From IMG/VR virus record IMGVR_UViG_3300047668_001127, positions 1 through 37,581 of that record: 37,581 nt of DNA, one strand, 5' to 3'. The position numbers and the translations under genes are program-made. The notes beneath the pieces are model-generated. The model saw only the letters and a list, made by a program, of their open reading frames with translations. It was not told the origin of the DNA and made no database searches. Source of the stretch: a virus. This document shows positions 7,696-14,761 of this stretch, in pieces; position 1 is the first letter of the stretch; every line of letters begins with the position of its first letter.

Positions 7696-8352
7696 TTAGG
7701 CGGACGCTTCTGCGGCCTTTTTAGTTGGCCGCCCCCTCTTAGGTTTATTAGAAACATCACTAACAGGTTGTTCAACTTTTGTTAAAACTGGTGCAGTTGT
7801 CGGAACAAGTTCCTCTGCCTCGGCCCTAAGCCTAGTTGCCTCTGCTTCAAATGTCATTGCTTGATTACGCAATTTACTAGCAATAGCATCATCATCTAAA
7901 ATACCTGGATTAGTTGATGCATTAGTTCCTTCGTTAGCAATGTCACCCGAACGTGTAGCAACACCTGGTTGCCCTGGAACACCAGGAAGTTTAGCACGAG
8001 CAATCTGCTTTAACTCTCTATTTAAATCCGATAAGTTAATAGACTGTCCAGGTGTTGGGACCATCATAATTGATTTAGTTGAAACCTTAGTAAGCCAGCC
8101 CTTTGCATGGATCGTTGCTAACATATCAGATCCATCATTAAACTTCTGCCTATGCAAGAAATCCCCAATATCGTCTGCCGCTTGTCCTTGTGAACTTTCA
8201 ACAGCCTTAATAAGATCTGCATGATGAAGTTCTGGCAAATCAGCAGTTCTCACTACCAATGCACTTTCTCCGTCACCTGGAACTTCGCGGAATACAACAA
8301 CTAACTTCTTGCCTTTTCCATCCTGTCCAACGTGTTTAATAAATCTAGCCAT
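7696..8352 (-). CDS. phage protein with C-terminal AT-hook
   Basis: The 218-residue protein starts with a compact domain (ARFIKHVGQDGKGKKLVVVF). A linker rich in Gly/Pro follows (KLPGVPGQPGV), then a charged helix rich in Ala/Glu (about 165-185), and a basic tail with KPKRGRPTKK (203-212). GRP flanked by basic residues is the AT-hook core that binds the minor groove of AT-rich DNA, which suits an AT-rich genome. The start has GGAG 6 bases upstream. It lies 9 bases after the upstream small acidic gene and both probably share one transcript. Possible roles are genome organisation or regulation. Apart from the AT-hook, no domain is recognised. Confidence 0.7.
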   Translation of the reverse strand: MARFIKHVGQDGKGKKLVVVFREVPGDGESALVVRTADLPELHHADLIKAVESSQGQAADDIGDFLHRQKFNDGSDMLATIHAKGWLTKVSTKSIMMVPTPGQSINLSDLNRELKQIARAKLPGVPGQPGVATRSGDIANEGTNASTNPGILDDDAIASKLRNQAMTFEAEATRLRAEAEELVPTTAPVLTKVEQPVSDVSNKPKRGRPTKKAAEASA

Positions 8353-8361
8353 TTTTTACTC

Positions 8362-8679
8362 CTAGCCTTGTGTCGCAGAGTCTTCGGTAACTACTGGTTC
8401 AGCATTAACCGGTTCTACGTTAACACCATCTGCTTGAGGTGCTTCTCCATTTGCTTTAGCTACCATAGGCTCTGTTGCCTTAATAAATGCAGTAACTCTT
8501 TCCCACACTTCGCCAATTACCTTAAATTCGTTAGGGCGATATGCACCTCTATTTGCTCCAATTTCGATTGCTCCGCAGACTACTTTTAAGTCTTCTAAGT
8601 TAAGTCCAACTGGTGCAGGTGGTGCTGTATCTTCTGTTGGTGGTGCAACAACTTCTTCTGTATTTGCTTCATCAGCCAT
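8362..8679 (-). CDS. small acidic phage protein, 105 aa
   Basis: The ends are low-complexity and rich in Ala, Pro, Glu, Val and Thr (MADEANTEEVVAPPTEDT at the start, NVEPVNAEPVVTEDSATQG at the end). The core at about 27-75 is ordered-looking (GLNLEDLKVVCGAIEIGANRG) with a helix containing VWERVTAFIKA. From memory, similar small proteins with this core are common in marine T4-like phages, but no function is known to me. GGAG lies 9 bases before the ATG. The 93 bases upstream, between it and the transporter gene, hold a weak stem and a TATAAGTA one base off a T4 late box. Confidence 0.68.
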   Translation of the reverse strand: MADEANTEEVVAPPTEDTAPPAPVGLNLEDLKVVCGAIEIGANRGAYRPNEFKVIGEVWERVTAFIKATEPMVAKANGEAPQADGVNVEPVNAEPVVTEDSATQG

Positions 8680-8772
8680 TTAAATATTCTCCGTTATAAA
8701 ATAAATTAGTGGACACATTCTTTCTGCCCACTGATACTTATAGCTATTTTAACTGGTGTGTGTAACCGTTAT

Positions 8773-9738
8773 TTAAAATCCATTAGGAACAAGAACATAA
8801 TGTATTAGTAATACAATACCCAATGATGCTCCTAAACCTACCATCATCTTCATAAAATCTCTTCCTACTATAGGAAACACATTTTTTAATCTGTATGATC
8901 CGTCGCTTAGTGTTCCTATTGCAAGTTCACGTCCACATAGTATTCCAACAAATACCCATGTCGTTGACATTGGAATATTGTTTAGTTCTTTAAAGAAAAG
9001 TAAACATACAAAGTAAGCGGCATTAATAATTGTTGCACTTCTAACGTATCTAGTATGTTGTTTCTCTAATACAATCTGTTGAATCTTACCGCCACCTTCT
9101 CGGAACATAAACCCAAGACCTATAATAAACACTAGGCTAACTAGTACCATCATATCCCATGGAACTTGGCGTGGTAGAAATACTGCTATGTTTGCAATAT
9201 CATGTGCTAGCCAAGTCCACCATAAGAAACCAGCAGTTATCCATTGTGCTACTCTCCAATAAGGTTTACGAGATTCTGTTACGGGATTATTACGTTCATC
9301 TAACCATTTTGCAATTAGTATCCATAATACATATGCAAATACTGCGGCAACTGCATATCCCATTATGCTTTTTACTAGCATCTTCTCTAATACAAATGTA
9401 CTTGCAAATGCACTTAAAACTAAAAAAGACGTACTAACTGGTACGCCTATTCTTGTTAGTAATAACAGTACAAGTGGAGCCATTGCATGATACCATTTAA
9501 CTTCCTGGAATGGTATTTTATCTAATCTACCATAACTAATATCACCACCATTTACAGTCCAACCATACCAAAGTGCCCAAAGTAAAACTGCACTAGCAGA
9601 GCACCACATAGTTGTCCAATGGAATCTTTGACTGTTACTTGCAATCCATGTACCTAGTGTTTGTACACTGTCGTTTGCAATAACTGAGTATCCAGCAAAT
9701 AGAAATCCTACGGCCATCCAAACTGTTAACTGATCCAT
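8773..9738 (-). CDS. PiT-family inorganic phosphate transporter
   Basis: This 321-residue integral membrane protein has the two inverted half-repeats of the PF01384 (PHO4/PiT) family. AND at 21-23 in the first half and AHDIAN at 178-183 in the second match the repeated ND/AN signature. PVSTS (100-104) and PMSTTW (256-261) are the second motif of each half. PiT proteins import phosphate with Na+ or H+. It is shorter than many bacterial PiT proteins (about 400-500 residues), mainly through a small central loop, but both halves are present. AGAGGA lies just upstream of the ATG. There is no phoU-like neighbour. With amt it suggests that this phage raises nutrient import. Substrate specificity is inferred from family. 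Confidence 0.88.
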   Translation of the reverse strand: MDQLTVWMAVGFLFAGYSVIANDSVQTLGTWIASNSQRFHWTTMWCSASAVLLWALWYGWTVNGGDISYGRLDKIPFQEVKWYHAMAPLVLLLLTRIGVPVSTSFLVLSAFASTFVLEKMLVKSIMGYAVAAVFAYVLWILIAKWLDERNNPVTESRKPYWRVAQWITAGFLWWTWLAHDIANIAVFLPRQVPWDMMVLVSLVFIIGLGFMFREGGGKIQQIVLEKQHTRYVRSATIINAAYFVCLLFFKELNNIPMSTTWVFVGILCGRELAIGTLSDGSYRLKNVFPIVGRDFMKMMVGLGASLGIVLLIHYVLVPNGF

Positions 9739-9755
9739 TAAATCCTCTTCTGTTA

Positions 9756-10952
9756 TTATTTCTTTGGCATATAATTAGCAGTAATACCAAATGGTGCTTT
9801 AATTTCCTCATTACCGTGAATTACAAATAATGTATCACAGTAATTTTCATCTCCCCAAGATCCCCAAGGATAACCATCAGTAAGTACAACTAATTGATGA
9901 GGAGTAATGTCATTGTATTTTAGATGATCCCATATACAATCAAAGTCTGTTCCGCCGCCACCTTGTATTGTATATTCAGACATATCACGGCCATCGTCTG
10001 ACGTAAAATTATCTTCATTATATACTTTAGTATCAAATGTAATAATTTTAACATTATAAGAATCAAACTGATCTAATGAACCTTGCACAATACCTAAGAA
10101 ATCTGATAATGTAGTATCCCATATACTACCTGATGCATCAAGTGCAATAACAACATCTAACATCTCACCTGGCAATGTACCAGGAAGAATAGCACCAGTA
10201 TGCCAACCTTTTCTATTAGGACGCATCCAAGTGTAATCTGATTTTAATGAACTACTAAATTGAATTTGAAATAGTTCACGTAGATCTAAAACAGGCTCAG
10301 TAATTGATTTTACAAGACGTTTAATATCACCAGGCACATTATCAGCACCAGCTTTATTTACTGCATCAATAACTGCTTCTTTCCATTCGTTTTTAAGAGC
10401 TTTCTTTTCTTCTGCACTAAGTTTCTTAAATTTAGGTTTGTTATTGTTAGTAGATTTACCTTGAGGATCATCTGAACTAGCAGAACCTTCACCATCTAAA
10501 TCAAGATGTTCGTCAAGTGTATTTTGAATAGCTTCACCACGTTCATATAGTTTGTCATACACTTCATCAGCAGTATGTTTTTCATATTGCTTATCAAGTA
10601 AAATAGGAACAGTAGTAATAGCACGGCCAACATTCTCACGAACTAGCATGTTATTAATAATATAGTCACCAGCCATATTCCAAAGATCTGGATTACGACT
10701 ACCTCGTCTAGTCATGTGTTCAAATATAATATGACCAATTTCATGAGCAAAGCCAAATACCATTTCCTGGTCATCTAGCTTTTGAATAAAATCTGAATTG
10801 TAATAAAATTTACGACCATCAGTAGCAATGGTAGAACACCAATCTACTTCTTCTAAAACCAATCTAGCTGACAAAGGTCCCCAAAAAGGATACTTTAGTA
10901 GCATAGAAATTCTTGCTTTAATTAACTTATCTTTTGAACTTATATTGGACAT
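9756..10952 (-). CDS. VWA-domain metallopeptidase-like protein (DUF2201 type)
   Basis: The protein combines a zincin-like N-terminal half, with HEIGH at residues 70-74 followed by an acidic helix, and a C-terminal von Willebrand A domain with the MIDAS motif DASGS (272-276), T335-D336 and LTDG (357-360). This is the layout of the DUF2201/VWA-like family, often paired with MoxR AAA+ ATPases. Between the halves lies a Ser/Asp/Asn-rich linker (about 150-172). The frame is open to 10991, but that part covers the promoter. ATG 10952 with GGAG 6 bases upstream gives 398 residues. The strong TTGACA/TATACT promoter lies directly upstream. Likely partner: the MoxR ATPase at 11367-12476. The target is unknown. 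Confidence 0.85.
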   Translation of the reverse strand: MSNISSKDKLIKARISMLLKYPFWGPLSARLVLEEVDWCSTIATDGRKFYYNSDFIQKLDDQEMVFGFAHEIGHIIFEHMTRRGSRNPDLWNMAGDYIINNMLVRENVGRAITTVPILLDKQYEKHTADEVYDKLYERGEAIQNTLDEHLDLDGEGSASSDDPQGKSTNNNKPKFKKLSAEEKKALKNEWKEAVIDAVNKAGADNVPGDIKRLVKSITEPVLDLRELFQIQFSSSLKSDYTWMRPNRKGWHTGAILPGTLPGEMLDVVIALDASGSIWDTTLSDFLGIVQGSLDQFDSYNVKIITFDTKVYNEDNFTSDDGRDMSEYTIQGGGGTDFDCIWDHLKYNDITPHQLVVLTDGYPWGSWGDENYCDTLFVIHGNEEIKAPFGITANYMPKK

Positions 10953-10981
10953 GTGTGGCTCCATTTCCTTATTGTTTATAC

Positions 10982-11010
10982 AGTATAGCACCTAATGTAT
11001 GTAATGTCAA
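10982..11010 (-). promoter_or_regulatory. sigma70-type promoter of the VWA gene
   Basis: Minus strand: -35 TTGACA (11005-11010), 17-base spacer, -10 TATACT (10982-10987) with a TG one base upstream (extended -10). It belongs to the set of eight with the shared TTGACWTTA element. Confidence 0.85.
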
Positions 11011-11038
11011 CCTATTTCTACCATTATTTTATATTTTT

Positions 11039-11374
11039 TTAATGGCCTCTAATTTGTCCGTCCCTGTTATGGTAAACAGGTTCTATTGTATCTGGCTTAG
11101 ATAAATCCCATAACATAGCATCTTCTTCTTTTCTAAACCATATAGTAAGTTTAGTGTAATCATAATCTAATTGTTTTAAATTGTTATCCTTGCACCAGAC
11201 TTTTAACTTCCATCTAGGTATGTGTTCGGTAGGTCGGTTGGACCAACCCTTTCGTTGTTCGCAGAGCCACTCGCTAACTTCCGAAGATTCAGGGGGTTGA
11301 TCCAACCATATTGTACGAGCATCTGGGCCATATAACTTATCTGATATAGCCCAGTCTCGAATCCTTTTAGTCAT
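11039..11374 (-). CDS. small phage protein with EEDAMLW motif, 111 aa
   Basis: Not assigned to a known family. It is rich in Trp (WAISDKLYGPDARTIWLD, SEWLCEQRKGWSNRP) and ends with a beta strand plus helix, LTIWFRKEEDAMLWDLSKP. The same C-terminal pattern, hydrophobic strand then (E)EDAML(F/W)xL, occurs in the proteins at 35350-35634 and more weakly at 21387-21644, suggesting related small folds. It overlaps the end of the MoxR gene by 8 bp, so it is translationally coupled to it. That linkage places it in the MoxR/VWA module. Confidence 0.66.
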   Translation of the reverse strand: MTKRIRDWAISDKLYGPDARTIWLDQPPESSEVSEWLCEQRKGWSNRPTEHIPRWKLKVWCKDNNLKQLDYDYTKLTIWFRKEEDAMLWDLSKPDTIEPVYHNRDGQIRGH

Positions 11375-12476
11375 CAGTTAGAAGATGTGCATAACGTTTA
11401 AAGAAATCCGGAAAGTTAGACATCTTCTTACGATCAAACACTACTTTATAGTTTTTAAGAACTGTATGGGCACCCATAATCACCATTTCTGGCTCAAAGT
11501 TTTCCATACAAAATCCTAACCAATTGTCTGCCGCCTTGTTAAAGGCATCTGATTTACCAGAACGTTTTGCATCTTGGTAACTAGTCCTCAATTCGTAACA
11601 TAATGAAACTACTAATGCATATGTAGCAGATACTTCTTTGCTTTCAAACTTAGTAACTTTACCACTAAGCACATCTGCTGGATCAGGAAGATCAGCGGCG
11701 TGTTTACGGTGAGACATAAATTTAATAGCAAGTCCTTCGCTAACAAGTCCGGAAACCATATCAGTATTAGCTGAATCTGACATTGTGTCATCTAGCATTT
11801 CTGATACAAACGTCCAGGTACGAGGAGTAGCAAATGCACGATCATGCATTGTAGGATCAAAGTTATAAAGATCACTTTTAAACTGCTTCAGGTATCCAAC
11901 TACTTGTGGATGGACTTCATTATCAATAGCCCAAATCTCCCAGTCATCAAAATCAACTCTCAATTCAACATGTAAAAATCTATTAGCCAACGGACTTGGC
12001 ATACGATAAGTTACACCTTTATCACCAAGTCTATTACCTGCGGCGAGAATAACAACATTCTCAGGAAGAATATAATTACCAACTTTTCGGTTAAGAACTA
12101 ATTGATAAGCCGCCGCTTGTACTGCTGGAGGAGCACTATTAAGTTCGTCCAAGAATAAAAATACAATATCGTATTCTGCGGCAAGTTCTTTACTTGGAAG
12201 TTCGGATGGAGGTGCCCATTTCATTGTATTATCGGTAGATGAATAATACGGGACACCTTTAATATCTGTTGGATCCATTAATGCCATTCGCATATCAATA
12301 ACTAATGATTTTTCTACTTCACTAGCAACCTGATCTACCATATCAGATTTACCAACACCCGGAGGACCCCATATAAAGATTGGACGTCTTTTTTGGATAG
12401 CCCTACGAATAATAGGCTTGCACTCGCTAATTTTTAGAGTGTTTGGTTCATTAACTGTTTGTTCTGCTTGTCCCAT
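11367..12476 (-). CDS. MoxR-type AAA+ ATPase
   Basis: The 369-residue protein has Walker A GPPGVGKS (37-44), Walker B LFLDE with D110-E111, sensor-1 N148 (AAGNRL) and an arginine finger candidate R166 (SPLANRF). The MoxR branch is indicated by these motifs and by the VWA gene two genes downstream, the classic partner. MoxR/VWA pairs act as chaperone-like systems that mature or remodel protein complexes or insert metal cofactors. GGAG lies 7 bases before the ATG, and a TTGACA/TATAGT promoter lies at 12516-12544. In this phage the pair might help assemble virions or alter a host complex; nothing in the sequence fixes the target. Confidence 0.9.
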   Translation of the reverse strand: MGQAEQTVNEPNTLKISECKPIIRRAIQKRRPIFIWGPPGVGKSDMVDQVASEVEKSLVIDMRMALMDPTDIKGVPYYSSTDNTMKWAPPSELPSKELAAEYDIVFLFLDELNSAPPAVQAAAYQLVLNRKVGNYILPENVVILAAGNRLGDKGVTYRMPSPLANRFLHVELRVDFDDWEIWAIDNEVHPQVVGYLKQFKSDLYNFDPTMHDRAFATPRTWTFVSEMLDDTMSDSANTDMVSGLVSEGLAIKFMSHRKHAADLPDPADVLSGKVTKFESKEVSATYALVVSLCYELRTSYQDAKRSGKSDAFNKAADNWLGFCMENFEPEMVIMGAHTVLKNYKVVFDRKKMSNFPDFFKRYAHLLTDD

Positions 12477-12515
12477 TTGGTGGCTCCTCTTTGGGTTAGT
12501 TCTAATTATGTTACT

Positions 12516-12544
12516 ACTATAACACCCTTACTGACTAATGTCAA
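12516..12544 (-). promoter_or_regulatory. sigma70-type promoter of the MoxR gene
   Basis: Minus strand: TTGACA (12539-12544), 17-base spacer, TATAGT (12516-12521) preceded by TGT (extended -10). The -35 overlaps the end of the upstream gene. Confidence 0.82.
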
Positions 12545-12839
12545 CCTCTTTCTGCATATTTTCTGAAATAATTTCTTCTTGTGCAACAACTGGCATAACC
12601 ATATTAGCCCACATACTTCCAATAATCTCTTGCTTAGACATTGGATTTGGAAGTTCAACAAACTTAACATCTGTCATACCTGCACGAACCAAACTACGAG
12701 TTCGTCGCTTGTCATTAGTAAATCGAAGTTTACCGTTACCTTTTTTGCTAGTTGCAAAACCAACAAATTTAAATGTTTCGCCCATAGCAACTTCTTCAAT
12801 TGCCGCTTCAAGTACCGCTTCAGTAATAAGTTCGTTCAT
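12528..12839 (-). CDS. hypothetical protein, 103 aa
   Basis: Not recognised. An acidic N-terminal helix (LITEAVLEAAIEEVAMGE) is followed by a basic stretch (SKKGNGKLRFTNDKRRTRSL) and a short beta-like VKFVELPNPMSKQE. This mix of acidic and basic halves without cysteines or enzyme motifs could suit a small DNA- or protein-binding factor. GGAG lies 6 bases before the ATG. It has its own TTGACA/TATTAT promoter (12895-12923) and lies upstream of the MoxR gene, whose promoter is inside its 3' end. Confidence 0.65.
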   Translation of the reverse strand: MNELITEAVLEAAIEEVAMGETFKFVGFATSKKGNGKLRFTNDKRRTRSLVRAGMTDVKFVELPNPMSKQEIIGSMWANMVMPVVAQEEIISENMQKEVDISQ

Positions 12840-12894
12840 AATAAGCTCCGTTTTAAGTAACCAGTTGAGCCATCCTCAACTGCATTATGTTTAT

Positions 12895-12923
12895 ATAATA
12901 ACACAACGGTCCAGTAATGTCAA
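12895..12923 (-). promoter_or_regulatory. sigma70-type promoter of gene 12528-12839
   Basis: Minus strand: TTGACA (12918-12923), 17-base spacer, TATTAT (12895-12900) with TGT before it. The rest of the 239-base gap 12840-13078 holds this promoter, an unassigned AT-rich leader and the terminator at 12987-13018. Confidence 0.8.
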
Positions 12924-12986
12924 CCTTTTTCTGACTCTTTTTTAATTTTTCTTTTGCAATAAAATCAATGACTTAGCAAAATCCAC

Positions 12987-13018
12987 AAAAAAACCCGCAA
13001 GTTTTATATACTTGCGGG
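12987..13018 (-). terminator. Rho-independent terminator of the acidic-protein gene
   Basis: A perfect 9-bp stem (12994-13002 with 13010-13018, CCCGCAAGT/ACTTGCGGG) and a 7-base loop is followed on the minus strand by seven T (12987-12993). It lies 60 bases past the stop of 13079-13504 and just before the next promoter, so it separates two transcription units. Confidence 0.92.
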
Positions 13019-13078
13019 CCTATTTAAGTTGCTAAATCAGGAGGTAAAAACTATAACCCCTAATAAAACTAAGGGTAA

Positions 13079-13504
13079 TTATGTAGCAGGGTCTTCTTTA
13101 GGTGGTTCGATATCACCTTCTGGTCCCATATCTTCAATGTCATATTCCCAGGTATATTCATTTGACCAATCTGGCTCATCTGATTGTATCCACTCTGCAC
13201 TATCGCCATCATAGCAATAATCTGTTGCACAGTTACCATACATATTGTACTCGTCCCACTCCCATTGAGTAGGTTCCATCCAAACTTGCATACCGGCATC
13301 CCAATAAGACTCATCACCGAATCCTTCTGGTTTTGCATGAGTTGGTGTATCTGGATGCATATAATCACCTTCCATTGGTCCTACGAAGTTCATATCATAT
13401 TCTTCAATTCCGTGAGGTATTTCTTGTAACTTCATTGTTAAATCATTTAATTTACAACTGATTTCGTAAATCATGTCATATACTTCAATTCTTGGATCTA
13501 TCAT
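13079..13504 (-). CDS. very acidic, aromatic-rich protein (possible DNA mimic)
   Basis: The 141-residue protein contains 37 Asp/Glu and only 5 Lys/Arg by my count, with many Trp, Tyr and Met residues (QVWMEPTQWEWDEYNMY and later WSNEYTWEYDIEDMG). No family is recognised. Strong negative charge spread over a small protein is typical of DNA-mimic proteins such as Ocr or ArdA that block restriction enzymes. Charge alone does not prove this, and an acidic scaffold or tail-associated protein is an alternative. GGAG lies 9 bases before the ATG, a late-type ATAAATA box at 13560-13566, and a strong terminator follows, so it may be transcribed alone. Expression under a late-type box argues somewhat against an early anti-restriction role. 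Confidence 0.7.
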   Translation of the reverse strand: MIDPRIEVYDMIYEISCKLNDLTMKLQEIPHGIEEYDMNFVGPMEGDYMHPDTPTHAKPEGFGDESYWDAGMQVWMEPTQWEWDEYNMYGNCATDYCYDGDSAEWIQSDEPDWSNEYTWEYDIEDMGPEGDIEPPKEDPAT

Positions 13505-13559
13505 AGTTTTAATCTCCTTTAACTACCTTTATCATAACGATTCTATATCATTATACCTA

Positions 13560-13566
13560 TATTTAT
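13560..13566 (-). promoter_or_regulatory. T4-late-like box (ATAAATA)
   Basis: Minus strand, 55 bases upstream of the acidic-protein ATG at 13504. Confidence 0.5.
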
Positions 13567-13595
13567 TGGGATCTAAGAAGTTACCGGAAATTGGA

Positions 13596-14027
13596 CTAGA
13601 ATTTTGCGAGGTCTCTGACAGCTCTAAGTACGTTAGATAGCATGCCAAAGTTGTTGCTTGCTTTTTCTAATAACTCGTTGTTTGGTCTAGTTGATAAAGC
13701 AGATTGCAGAAAAGCTATTTGACCCATTTGACTGTAGTATGTATTAGTTGGCCATTTCTTTTTCTTAATTTCCCAAGCATCAATGAATAGGCATTCCTCA
13801 CCAATAGCTCGGAGTATTGGTTGTCTAGATTTACCTCTAGGTACCGATTGGGCTTCTAATATTTTAATAGCAACGGTTTCTCTGCCAATGTCGGTGCGTT
13901 CAATTGTACGGGCAATAGTAAACACAAGAAAATGTTCTACTTCTGGGTCTAAGTATACAGGAGTAACACTAGTTGCTTCAGTTACTAATTCCCACCCTGC
14001 TCTGATGTAAGGGTTCCAGTCTGTCAT
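13596..14027 (-). CDS. hypothetical protein, 143 aa
   Basis: Not recognised. It looks like a compact helical protein with a Glu/Arg-rich helix (VFTIARTIERTDIGRETVA), a central IGEECLFIDAWEIKKKKWP and a C-terminal amphipathic helix. The ATG stands 5 bases past a CTAAATA box, with no room for a ribosome site, so a leaderless transcript is possible. Otherwise it is read from a longer transcript together with 14040-14441, 12 bases upstream. Confidence 0.62.
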   Translation of the reverse strand: MTDWNPYIRAGWELVTEATSVTPVYLDPEVEHFLVFTIARTIERTDIGRETVAIKILEAQSVPRGKSRQPILRAIGEECLFIDAWEIKKKKWPTNTYYSQMGQIAFLQSALSTRPNNELLEKASNNFGMLSNVLRAVRDLAKF

Positions 14028-14032
14028 ACTAA

Positions 14033-14039
14033 TATTTAG
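14033..14039 (-). promoter_or_regulatory. T4-late-like box (CTAAATA)
   Basis: Minus strand, ends 5 bases before ATG 14027. The spacing resembles the divergent pair at 6232/6265. Confidence 0.42.
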
Positions 14040-14441
14040 TTAAATTTTACCTTGACCTAAGGTGCTTAATCCGTTAAGCCATAGTACAATATCGTTGTTT
14101 ACGAGTCGTACCTCAAGGTAATCAGCTTCTCCAAATAACCTTAGGTAACCAGCACCAATATAATAGGGCCATTCGCAGTGACTTTGTAATCCTATTAAAT
14201 GTCCAGCAGTTAAACGAAATTGTGCAGGTAGTTGAAAAGAATAATGTGTAAAATCATTACGCATCAGATGCCAACCAAAACTAGTAAGCCTTAGTCCCTT
14301 TTGTCTGCCCTCTTGGTAGTTTTTAAACATACTATACGGAGTGACCTCCGTATTATCCCATATGCCTTGTCGTTTTTCTAAACCAGAATAATGGCCAACT
14401 ATTTTATTTGCTAGATCCATGCTCGACAATTTTCCTGCCAT
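14040..14441 (-). CDS. hypothetical phage protein, 133 aa
   Basis: Not recognised. The product has a YSMFKNYQEGRQKGLRLTSF segment followed by GWHLMRNDFTHYSFQLP and a C-terminal YLEVRLVNNDIVLWL. Its frame overlaps the upstream gene by 38 bp if ATG 14441 is used. An ATG at 14420 (MDLANK) would reduce the overlap to 17 bp, but neither has a clear ribosome site. Tyr/Trp/His content suggests a globular protein. It lies in a cluster of three small genes served by the box at 14725-14731. Confidence 0.62.
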   Translation of the reverse strand: MAGKLSSMDLANKIVGHYSGLEKRQGIWDNTEVTPYSMFKNYQEGRQKGLRLTSFGWHLMRNDFTHYSFQLPAQFRLTAGHLIGLQSHCEWPYYIGAGYLRLFGEADYLEVRLVNNDIVLWLNGLSTLGQGKI

Positions 14442-14706
14442 TTTTTAATTCAATAACTGAAAAATCATTAGCTCTAAATAACTTGTTTAATCTATCTGAC
14501 AAATTAAATGCATGTCCTGGATTAGAGAAAGAAACCTTCTTATACTTAGGTCCTGGATACGAAACAAGTGAATTTAAAGTTCGCAAATTAATAGGTTTGT
14601 CTTTATAAAACACTGCATAGATTGCATCGGCAGAAAGCACTTCTTCTGCTTTATAAGTTGTAGGGTTTGTATATGTTAATAATACTGTCGGTTTAGGTCT
14701 GCTCAT
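14404..14706 (-). CDS. hypothetical phage protein, 100 aa
   Basis: Not recognised. It contains VLLTYTNPTTYKAEEVLSAD near the start, then ALYAVFY-like residues (IYAVFYKDKPINLRTL), and KYKKVSFSNPGHAFNLSDRL, a strand-helix arrangement. The last region has a faint likeness to the EEDAMLF small proteins (strand then helix) but lacks their acidic motif. AGAGGA lies 7 bases before the ATG and a CTAAATA box lies 18 bases upstream. It is the first gene of a three-gene run. Confidence 0.65.
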   Translation of the reverse strand: MSRPKPTVLLTYTNPTTYKAEEVLSADAIYAVFYKDKPINLRTLNSLVSYPGPKYKKVSFSNPGHAFNLSDRLNKLFRANDFSVIELKNGRKIVEHGSSK

Positions 14707-14724
14707 AGTTATTTCCTCTAACAG

Positions 14725-14731
14725 TATTTAG
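14725..14731 (-). promoter_or_regulatory. T4-late-like box (CTAAATA)
   Basis: Minus strand, ends 18 bases before ATG 14706, leaving a leader that contains the ribosome site AGAGGA. Confidence 0.52.
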
Positions 14732-14761
14732 CCTATTAATACCGTTAAGTATACTTATAAC

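Noticed and set aside
7671-7775. Longer start of gene 7368-7670
   Set aside because: The extension overlaps the AT-hook gene in another frame and reads as Arg/Pro-rich sequence without a ribosome site.
8735-8742. Late promoter TATAAGTA before gene 8362-8679
   Set aside because: One base off the T4 late box and no supporting context; recorded only as a weak site.
12538-12945. Plus-strand open frames opposite gene 12528-12839
   Set aside because: They are mirror frames of the real gene and pass through its promoter; no start signal.
13029-13214. Plus-strand open frame near an AGGAGG-like site
   Set aside because: It needs a TTG start upstream of that site and runs antisense to the acidic gene; Ser/Pro-rich translation has no protein-like pattern.
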